5,688 nt of DNA from Crocinitomix sp. (GTDB lineage Bacteria > Bacteroidota > Bacteroidia > Flavobacteriales_D > Crocinitomicaceae): the NCBI GenBank assembly GCA_020849935.1, contig JADZFJ010000394.1:1-5688 (forward strand). The letters are read 5' to 3'. The notes beneath the pieces were generated by a model. It had not been told where the DNA came from. It was given only the letters and a program-made list of their open reading frames with translations, and did not search any database. The first letter of the stretch is position 1; each line of letters begins with the position of its first letter. A program made the position numbers and the translations under genes. This document shows positions 1 to 4,605 of this stretch, one piece after another.

Positions 1-131
1 ACCTCAGAATGTGCGTGCTGCGAAACTTGACGAATAAGTGTTTTTCGATATTTTTCGGGCATCCAATCTCTCGGCTCAACTTTGTCGTCCTGTTCGATGA
101 TTTCGTTAAATGCTTTTTCAAATTTGTCCAT
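1..131 (-). CDS. paaA: 1,2-phenylacetyl-CoA epoxidase subunit PaaA, N-terminal part (gene continues past the left edge)
   Basis: Only the first 43 codons lie in the window. The peptide starts MDKFEKAF and contains [17 protein letters not shown] at about residues 19-35, followed by QHAHSE. This block matches the conserved N-terminus of PaaA as I recall it from E. coli ([17 protein letters not shown] then QHAHSE). PaaA is the di-iron catalytic subunit of the cytosolic PaaABCE monooxygenase, which epoxidises the ring of phenylacetyl-CoA in aerobic phenylacetate breakdown. The ATG at 131 is the only sensible start, because an in-frame TAA lies five codons upstream of it. The leader is A-rich with no clear Shine-Dalgarno site. 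The remaining paa genes would be expected beyond the left edge, which is inference. The identification is firm despite the short length because the motif is highly characteristic. Confidence 0.9.
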   Translation of the reverse strand, partial: MDKFEKAFNEIIEQDDKVEPRDWMPEKYRKTLIRQVSQHAHSE

Positions 132-193
132 ACTATAGGTGTCTTATTATTAACTTATTCTCTTAACCGCAAATTCTCGGTTTTGTTCTCTTA

Positions 194-201
194 CAAATAT
201 A
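194..201 (-). promoter_or_regulatory. Probable -7 promoter element of paaA
   Basis: On the minus strand this reads TATATTTG, a full match to the Bacteroidota -7 consensus TAnnTTTG. Transcription would begin near 189, giving a leader of roughly 58 bases before the paaA ATG. No good -33 TTTG is visible at the usual 17-23 base spacing; a TTTTG exists but only 11 bases away. The 124-bp gap behind trhO contains no terminator I would trust, so some read-through from trhO into paaA remains possible. Confidence 0.5.
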
Positions 202-255
202 AAGTTTTAAACCAAAATCCGTCTTTGTTTCTTTGATTAAACGAACAAATCTTGG

Positions 256-1287
256 CTATTTCTTAAATTTCAAAACTTCCGATCTTCCTTTTTTAAAGAT
301 CTTATTACTCACCGTTTTTCCTTTTCGCAATTCTTTTTGTGTTTCTTCTGGTAATGCATTAATTTCCTGACATTCAACCGAACAACACATGTCCATTTTT
401 GCTTTGCAGGCATCACATTGAATAAACAATAAGTGACATGCTTGATTGGCACAATTGACATGCTCATCCGCAGGTGCTCCACATTGGTGACAATTAGAAA
501 CAATAACCTCACTTACCCGTTCACTTTTGCGTTCGTCAAAGACAAAGTTTTTCCCTAAAAATTTATTTTCTAAATTTTCATCGTGAATTTGGCGCGCATA
601 ATTGATGATGCCCCCTTCTAATTGATACACATTTTTAAAACCCTTGTGTTTAAAATAAGCACTCGCTTTTTCACAACGAATTCCTCCTGTGCAATACATT
701 ACAATGTTCCGATCTTCTTCGTGGCCTTTAATACTGTCGGTAATAATCGGCAACGAATCGCGAAACGTATCTACGTCAGGTGTCATAGCATTTTTAAAAT
801 GACCAATTTCGCTTTCGTAGTGATTGCGCATATCAATCAACAAAGTATCTTCTCGTTCAATGATTTCGTTAAAGTCTTTTGCTTTTAGATGGATTCCGAT
901 ATTTGTCACATCAAAGGTGTCATCATTTAAACCATCTGCCACAATCTTGCTGCGAATTTTAACTTTTAATTTTAAAAAAGATTTATTGTCTTGTTCGATG
1001 GCAATATTTAAGCGCACATCTTTTAAAAAATCAATGCTGTCCAAATGTGCTTTAAACTCATTAAACTTTTTTGCTGGAACTGAAAGTTGCGCATTGATTC
1101 CCTCTTTTGCTACATAAATTCGACCGAGCACGTCCAAAGCGTCCCAATTCAAAAATAAATGATCGCGAAAAATTTGTGTGTTTTCTATATGATGGTACTG
1201 ATAGAAAGAAATCGTCAATCGATCTTCACCAGCTTTATCAATCAAAGCCGCCCTTTCCTCAGCACTTAATTTATTATACAGTTGCAT
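256..1287 (-). CDS. trhO: tRNA uridine(34) hydroxylase, rhodanese-domain protein (TrhO/YceA, UPF0176)
   Basis: TrhO enzymes hydroxylate U34 in the tRNA wobble position to 5-hydroxyuridine using molecular oxygen. The 343-residue protein aligns by eye with E. coli YceA over its whole length. The N-terminal domain carries GRIYVAKEGINAQLSVP (about 55-71). The rhodanese domain has LLIDMRNHYESEIGHF (149-164) and the active-site loop CTGGIRCEKA, with the catalytic Cys at 199. The segment GKNFVFDER (245-253) precedes a Cys-rich tail with C266/C269, C279, C284, C291/C294, C301/C302 and C306, probably metal binding. I chose the ATG at 1287, which gives MQLYNKLS. A longer reading from TTG at 1320 adds 11 residues that the family lacks, and this TTG forms the end of the promoter box. 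The gene ends in TAG, 124 bp before the paaA start. It diverges from the small secreted-protein gene to its right. Confidence 0.93.
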   Translation of the reverse strand: MQLYNKLSAEERAALIDKAGEDRLTISFYQYHHIENTQIFRDHLFLNWDALDVLGRIYVAKEGINAQLSVPAKKFNEFKAHLDSIDFLKDVRLNIAIEQDNKSFLKLKVKIRSKIVADGLNDDTFDVTNIGIHLKAKDFNEIIEREDTLLIDMRNHYESEIGHFKNAMTPDVDTFRDSLPIITDSIKGHEEDRNIVMYCTGGIRCEKASAYFKHKGFKNVYQLEGGIINYARQIHDENLENKFLGKNFVFDERKSERVSEVIVSNCHQCGAPADEHVNCANQACHLLFIQCDACKAKMDMCCSVECQEINALPEETQKELRKGKTVSNKIFKKGRSEVLKFKK

Positions 1288-1317
1288 GCTATAAATAATT
1301 TTAAGTTCAAAGTGAGA

Positions 1318-1325
1318 CAAAGTTA
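1318..1325 (-). promoter_or_regulatory. Probable -7 promoter element of trhO
   Basis: The minus strand reads TAACTTTG, a full match to TAnnTTTG. A TTTAC about 21 bases upstream could act as a weak -33 element. Transcription would start near 1313, leaving a leader of about 26 bases to the ATG at 1287. This supports that ATG and excludes the in-frame TTG at 1320, which would lie upstream of the transcript start. Confidence 0.55.
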
Positions 1326-1356
1326 TTTAATTCTGTGAAAAGTAGGTAAAGAAATC

Positions 1357-1374
1357 AACTGATTTTAATCAGTT
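1357..1374. repeat. 18-bp palindrome in the trhO / secreted-protein divergent region, possible operator
   Basis: The sequence AACTGATT, two T, AATCAGTT is a perfect inverted repeat with 8-bp arms and a 2-base centre. It lies about 32 bp upstream of the trhO -7 element and 122 bp before the start of the secreted-protein gene at 1496. A two-base centre fits a protein-bound dimer site better than an RNA hairpin, although arms of 6 bp with a 6-base loop could also fold. A run of eight T follows at 1383, but no gene ends here, so it is not a gene-end terminator. The operator role is inference. Confidence 0.4.
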
Positions 1375-1461
1375 TTAAGGATTTTTTTTGAGTAATCTCC
1401 ACGAATTAAATGTTAAATTTTTCTTAAAATGTGAGGTGCTATTAAACTTATCAATCATTCA

Positions 1462-1469
1462 TAAGTCTG
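1462..1469 (+). promoter_or_regulatory. Weak -7 promoter candidate for the first small secreted-protein gene
   Basis: TAAGTCTG matches TAnnTTTG except for one C in place of T. Its distance to the ATG at 1496 (26 bases) is close to that of the full-match box before the paralogous gene (32 bases), which is the main reason to list it. No convincing -33 element is visible. A second near match, TAAATTTT at 1414-1421, is further away. Confidence 0.3.
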
Positions 1470-1495
1470 ACTAGAAAACAATAAAAAAATAGAAG

Positions 1496-1891
1496 ATGAA
1501 AAAGGTAGCATTAATGTTAGGTTTGATTGTAGCGGTTGGTTTAGGAAACGCATCTTACAGTCAAGACGGTCCTCCACCGCACAAAAGGGAAAAAGGAACC
1601 AATGTCACCCCTGAGGAAAGGGCCGCAAAACGCACGGAACGAATGAAAACGGAATTATCCTTGTCGGAGCAACAAACAAAAGAAGTTGGGGCATTAAATT
1701 TAAAACACGCACAAGAAATGGACGTGTTGCAAAAACAGATGGAGGCCTTGCGTGAGGAAATGAAACAAAAACGTGACGCGCACAAAGCAGCTATTGATAG
1801 CGTTTTAACAGAAGAACAACGCAAAATTCTTCAAGCAAAAATAGAAGAACGCAAAGAAAATCAAGAAGAAAAACGTGAGCAAGGAGAATAA
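1496..1891 (+). CDS. Small secreted helical protein, Spy/CpxP-like (first copy of a tandem pair)
   Basis: The 131-residue product begins with a signal peptide: MKK, a hydrophobic stretch at 4-18, then a likely cleavage site ASYS before Q23. Gln at +1 is typical of Bacteroidota signal peptidase I substrates. After a Pro-rich linker (PPPHK), the mature part is almost entirely helix-forming and highly charged. LSLSEQQ (about 55-60) and VLTEEQRKIL (103-112) resemble the two LTxxQ motifs of Spy/CpxP periplasmic chaperones; between them a Met/Leu/Glu/Lys-rich segment (about 65-100) has coiled-coil character. The protein is shorter than E. coli Spy (about 160 residues), so a shared fold is plausible but unproven. 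The tail is rich in Glu, Lys and Arg. The gene at 2035 encodes a paralog about three quarters identical over the central 85 residues. The leader is A-rich without a Shine-Dalgarno site. A role in envelope stress or protein holding is inference. Confidence 0.8.
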   Translation: MKKVALMLGLIVAVGLGNASYSQDGPPPHKREKGTNVTPEERAAKRTERMKTELSLSEQQTKEVGALNLKHAQEMDVLQKQMEALREEMKQKRDAHKAAIDSVLTEEQRKILQAKIEERKENQEEKREQGE

Positions 1892-1916
1892 GTGAAGGTG
1901 GATTAATTTTTCAAAG

Positions 1917-1942
1917 AAGAGCGCTTTCGAGCGCTTTTTTTT
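1917..1942 (+). terminator. Intrinsic terminator after the first secreted-protein gene
   Basis: The stem AGCGCT (1920-1925), loop TTCG, and AGCGCT (1930-1935) can extend by further A-T and G-T pairs into the tract of eight T (1935-1942). It lies about 25 bp after the stop codon at 1891. A UUCG-type tetraloop and U-run make this a strong intrinsic terminator, which separates this gene from its paralog. Confidence 0.88.
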
Positions 1943-1949
1943 GTTCACC

Positions 1950-1985
1950 TATCGAATTTAAGGTCGATAACTGTTTACTAACTGT
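1950..1985. repeat. Short inverted repeat and 11-bp-period direct repeat upstream of the second paralog
   Basis: TATCGA (1950-1955) and TCGATA (1964-1969) form a 6-bp inverted repeat with an 8-base spacer. Overlapping its right end, TAACTGT occurs at 1968-1974 and again at 1979-1985, an 11-bp period and so on nearly the same face of the helix. The repeats touch the -33 region of the promoter for the gene at 2035. They could bind a regulator, but repeats this short also occur by chance in AT-rich DNA. Confidence 0.3.
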
Positions 1986-2002
1986 ATTAAGCCATACATT
2001 TG
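1974..2002 (+). promoter_or_regulatory. Probable promoter of the second small secreted-protein gene
   Basis: TACATTTG (1995-2002) is a full match to the -7 consensus TAnnTTTG. TTTA at 1974-1977 lies 17 bases upstream and could serve as an imperfect -33 TTTG. The expected transcript start is near 2007, with a leader of about 28 bases before the ATG at 2035. With the terminator just upstream, this makes the second paralog an independent transcription unit. Confidence 0.55.
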
Positions 2003-2034
2003 ACCTCAACTAATACACCAATTAATTTTAGAAA

Positions 2035-2454
2035 ATGAAAAAAATAGCATTATTGTTCGGAATTGTAATCGCATTAGGAGTAGGGAATACTACCTATGCT
2101 CAAAAAGGAGGAAAACCACCGAAGAAAACTGAAAAGACCGAAAAATCTGACAAAGATGAAAAAAAGATGACCCCAGAGGAAAGGGCCGCAAAACGTACTG
2201 AAAGTATGAAAACGGAATTAGGTCTTTCTGAACAACAAACAAATGAGGTGGCAGCGTTGAATTTAAAACACGCGCAAGAAATGGAAGCTTTGCGAAAAGA
2301 AATGGAAGCGCTAAAAGCAGAAATGAAAAAAAAGAAAGACGCGCATAAAACTGCCATTAAAGCTGTTTTAACCGACGAGCAACGTAAATTACTTGAACAA
2401 AAAGAGCAAGAACATAAAGAGAACAAAGAAGGTGAAGAAGAGTTAGATGATTAA
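2035..2454 (+). CDS. Small secreted helical protein, Spy/CpxP-like (second copy of a tandem pair)
   Basis: This 139-residue protein is a paralog of the product of the gene at 1496, with the same layout. A signal peptide (hydrophobic 4-17, cleavage after TTYA, Gln at +1) leads into a Lys-rich linker (about 24-44) longer than that of its neighbour. The conserved helical part runs from TPEERAAKRTE (46-56) through GLSEQQTNEV (63-72) and NLKHAQEME (76-84) to VLTDEQRKLL (111-120). The two LTxxQ-like motifs again suggest kinship with Spy/CpxP periplasmic proteins. The tail is acidic (EEELDD), whereas the first copy ends in mixed charges, so linker and tail have diverged while the core is kept. No Cys and no enzymatic motif is visible. 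Location in the periplasm or outside the cell is predicted from the signal peptide; the function is unknown. The gene has its own promoter and terminator. Confidence 0.8.
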   Translation: MKKIALLFGIVIALGVGNTTYAQKGGKPPKKTEKTEKSDKDEKKMTPEERAAKRTESMKTELGLSEQQTNEVAALNLKHAQEMEALRKEMEALKAEMKKKKDAHKTAIKAVLTDEQRKLLEQKEQEHKENKEGEEELDD

Positions 2455-2481
2455 TTGTTCTAAACCATAAAACAATAAACG

Positions 2482-2510
2482 GGCGAGCAGAAATGTTCGC
2501 CTTTTTTTTT
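2482..2510 (+). terminator. Intrinsic terminator after the second secreted-protein gene
   Basis: GGCGAGCA (2482-2489), a GAAA tetraloop, and TGTTCGCC (2494-2501) form an 8-bp stem with one G-T wobble, followed directly by nine T (2502-2510). It lies 27 bp after the stop codon at 2454. Its stem sequence is unrelated to the terminator of the first copy, so the duplication did not carry the terminator along or the two have since been replaced. Confidence 0.9.
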
Positions 2511-2563
2511 GATTTAAACAATAGTTTTTCTGTCTAGCATTAATTACATCCAATTATTAGCAG

Positions 2564-2571
2564 TAATTTTG
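2564..2571 (+). promoter_or_regulatory. -7 promoter element directly before the MFS gene, predicting a leaderless mRNA
   Basis: TAATTTTG is a full match to TAnnTTTG. Only four bases separate it from the ATG at 2576. Because this element is centred near -7, transcription should begin at or next to the A of the ATG. No clear -33 element is visible. The rlmB gene shows exactly the same spacing. Confidence 0.55.
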
Positions 2572-2575
2572 CGCC

Positions 2576-3811
2576 ATGTTTTCAGCGAGTACTTATTTTC
2601 ACTCCTTGCGCGCTTATCCTGCTGCATTTTGGTTGCTCTGTCTTAATTTGTTAGTTTTTATCATGAGCTTTAACATGCTTTTGCCAGAAATGAATGCGTA
2701 TTTGACCTACCGTGGGGGAGCAGATCATAAATGGATGATTTTAGGGTTATGGACCATTGCTGCGGCTTTTGCACGACCTTTTAGCGGTAAAATTGCAGAT
2801 AATATTAGCCGAAAATCGGTGATGTATTTTGGGATTTTGGTGAGTGTGATTATTTGTTTTCTATATCCCTATTTTATTACAGTGACAGGTTTTTTGGTGT
2901 TGCGTTTTTTACACGGATTTAGTACCGGATTTCACCCAACGGGGGCAACTGCTTTAATCGCAGATATTGTGCCGCAAGGAAAACGAGGAGAAGCCATGGG
3001 CCTTTTTGGAATTACTGTAAGCATAGGATTTAGCGCGGGACAAGCTATTGGCAGTCCGATTACCATAGCATTTGGCATTGAAGGTTTATTTATGACCGCG
3101 GCTTTGATGGGATTGGCGTCGTTATTTTTGCTTTTGTTGGTGAAAGAAGACAAATCTATTTGGATGGCCAAACAAGAATTTCACGAAAATGGTGAGTTGG
3201 TGAAAGGATTAAGTCGAATTCAAAAAATTGTTCCCAAATGGCGCGAAATTTTTGCCCCAGAGGTGGTTCAACCTTCGTTAATTATGTTTATTACAGCCAT
3301 GATTTCAGGCGTTTATTTGGTGACTGTTCCGGACATGAGTGATTATTTAGGAATTAAGAACAAGGGAATGTTTTATTTGGTGAATGTCATTTTTATGGTA
3401 ATTACCCGATTTTTAGCAGGACGTTTGTATGACCGATTGGGCGCGCGAAGAAATTTATACATTGGTTTAGGATTAATGATTGCAGGGGTAGTGATTACAG
3501 GAACTTCCACCACAGTTGCTCAGTTTTTATTTAGTTCGATTGTGTATGGGGTGGCTGCCAGTATTTGTTCGCCCGTTCTTTTTGCGTGGACAGCCGACTT
3601 GTCAAATCCTGCGTTTAAAGGGCGAGGAATGTCTACGATGTTTGTGGCATTAGAACTAGGATTTGCCGCAGGAGCCTATATGTGCTGGATTGTTTATGGA
3701 AATAATTATGACAATTTCTTGCAATTATACCTTGCCTGTGCGGCCTTGTGTGTGGTTGGAATTGCGTATTTATTTTTGACAAGAAGAATAAAACGAGATG
3801 TTTATTCGTAA
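2576..3811 (+). CDS. MFS family transporter, 12 transmembrane segments
   Basis: The 411-residue protein has the length and hydrophobic pattern of a 12-TM major facilitator: six segments between about 16 and 189, a charged cytoplasmic loop (190-230), and six more between about 232 and 402. MFS motif A appears in the loop after TM2 as GKIADNISRK (71-80), and its C-half counterpart as GRLYDRLGARR (282-292). TM4 begins with LRFLHGFSTGFHPTG (109-123), the Arg- and Gly-rich pattern seen in drug:proton antiporter-like members. The positive C-terminus (RRIKR) is predicted to be cytoplasmic. The substrate cannot be told from sequence; an efflux role is possible but unproven. The ATG at 2576 sits four bases after a promoter box, and no Shine-Dalgarno site is present, consistent with leaderless initiation. 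The gene ends 29 bp before rlmB with no terminator between, so transcription may continue into rlmB. Confidence 0.92.
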   Translation: MFSASTYFHSLRAYPAAFWLLCLNLLVFIMSFNMLLPEMNAYLTYRGGADHKWMILGLWTIAAAFARPFSGKIADNISRKSVMYFGILVSVIICFLYPYFITVTGFLVLRFLHGFSTGFHPTGATALIADIVPQGKRGEAMGLFGITVSIGFSAGQAIGSPITIAFGIEGLFMTAALMGLASLFLLLLVKEDKSIWMAKQEFHENGELVKGLSRIQKIVPKWREIFAPEVVQPSLIMFITAMISGVYLVTVPDMSDYLGIKNKGMFYLVNVIFMVITRFLAGRLYDRLGARRNLYIGLGLMIAGVVITGTSTTVAQFLFSSIVYGVAASICSPVLFAWTADLSNPAFKGRGMSTMFVALELGFAAGAYMCWIVYGNNYDNFLQLYLACAALCVVGIAYLFLTRRIKRDVYS

Positions 3812-3828
3812 AAAATTAAGGGATTGAT

Positions 3829-3836
3829 TAGTTTTG
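3829..3836 (+). promoter_or_regulatory. -7 promoter element directly before rlmB, predicting a leaderless mRNA
   Basis: TAGTTTTG matches TAnnTTTG and lies four bases before the ATG at 3841, as in the MFS gene. It falls in the 29-bp gap after the MFS stop codon. The -33 region would overlap the last MFS codons; TTTA at 3801-3804 is a weak candidate at 24-base spacing. It suggests rlmB can be transcribed on its own as well as by read-through. Confidence 0.45.
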
Positions 3837-3840
3837 CAGT

Positions 3841-4605
3841 ATGTATAGTAAAAAAGAGCGATTTGAAGATGAAGAAGATATCATCTTTGGGGTGAGGGCA
3901 GTAATCGAAGCAATTCGTGCTGAACGTCCGATTAATAAGATATTGATTCAACGAGGAATGCAAAAGGAACTCTTTAAGGAATTAAAGGAGGAACTTGCTA
4001 ATAAAAAGTATAATTTACAATTTGTACCGATTTATAAATTGGATCGAATGACCCGTAAAAATCACCAAGGGGTGGTTGCTCAGGTTTCTCCGATTAGATA
4101 CCATGATATTGAACCCATTTTGAATAAATTGTACGAAGATGGTGAAGTTCCGTTGTTTTTGATTTTAGACCGTGTAACGGATGTCAGAAATTTTGGTGCC
4201 ATTGCCCGAACGGCAGAATGTATTGGGGTTCATGCGATAATTATTCCGAATAAAGACAGTGTTTCTGTAACGGCAGATGCCATTAAAACATCGGCAGGTG
4301 CATTGAATAAAATACCGGTGTGTAAGGTAGAGGATTTACATTCAACCATTCACTTTTTGAAAGAAAGTGGGGTTCAAATTGCAGCAAGTACGGAGAAATC
4401 GGAACGACTATTGTTTGATGCAGATTTTACCGTGCCTTTGGCCTTGGTAATGGGATCGGAAGAGGATGGAATTAGCATGAAAATTTTGGCAGATGCCGAT
4501 ATTAAAGCAAAAATTCCAATGTCAGGGACGATAGATTCGTTGAATGTTTCTGTTTCGGCAGGAATTATGTTATACGAGATTGCACGGCAACGGATGATGG
4601 AATAA
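3841..4605 (+). CDS. rlmB: 23S rRNA 2'-O-ribose methyltransferase, RlmB/TrmH (SPOUT) family
   Basis: The 254-residue protein has the two-domain layout of RlmB. An N-terminal substrate-binding domain contains IIFGVRAVIEAI (14-25) and KNHQGVVA (73-80). The C-terminal SPOUT methyltransferase domain follows with all three motifs: motif 1 DRVTDVRNFGAIARTA (110-125; Asn117 and the catalytic Arg123), motif 2 LVMGSEEDGIS (202-212), and motif 3 IPMSGTIDSLNVSVSAG (225-241), which forms the trefoil knot that binds S-adenosylmethionine. E. coli RlmB makes 2'-O-methylguanosine at 23S rRNA position 2251 in the peptidyl-transferase P-loop; length and motifs fit that enzyme. A close relative such as a tRNA or other rRNA SPOUT 2'-O-methylase cannot be fully excluded. 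The ATG at 3841 follows a promoter box by four bases. The stop codon abuts the ATG of the glycosyltransferase gene, so the two share a transcript. Confidence 0.9.
   Translation: MYSKKERFEDEEDIIFGVRAVIEAIRAERPINKILIQRGMQKELFKELKEELANKKYNLQFVPIYKLDRMTRKNHQGVVAQVSPIRYHDIEPILNKLYEDGEVPLFLILDRVTDVRNFGAIARTAECIGVHAIIIPNKDSVSVTADAIKTSAGALNKIPVCKVEDLHSTIHFLKESGVQIAASTEKSERLLFDADFTVPLALVMGSEEDGISMKILADADIKAKIPMSGTIDSLNVSVSAGIMLYEIARQRMME

Noticed and set aside
207..231. Possible hairpin AAAC...GTTT between trhO and paaA, considered as a trhO terminator
   Set aside because: Only four outer pairs form before mismatches, the stem is all A-T except one pair, and the position overlaps the upstream part of the paaA promoter region.
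9..236. Plus-strand open frame across the left edge
   Set aside because: It is antisense to the strongly recognisable paaA start and runs into its promoter region; the translation has no family resemblance or leader signals.
622..1298. Several plus-strand open frames of 63-97 codons inside trhO
   Set aside because: They lie antisense to a gene with full-length family similarity and conserved motifs, and look like random peptides.
1357..1390. Palindrome plus the following T-run considered as an intrinsic terminator on the plus strand
   Set aside because: No plus-strand gene ends before it, the stem is AT-rich with a very short centre, and eight bases separate it from the T-run.
1561..2426. 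Cys/Ser/Phe-rich minus-strand open frames opposite both secreted-protein genes
   Set aside because: Their similarity to each other only reflects the duplication on the plus strand, and their composition mirrors Glu/Lys/Ala-rich codons read backwards.
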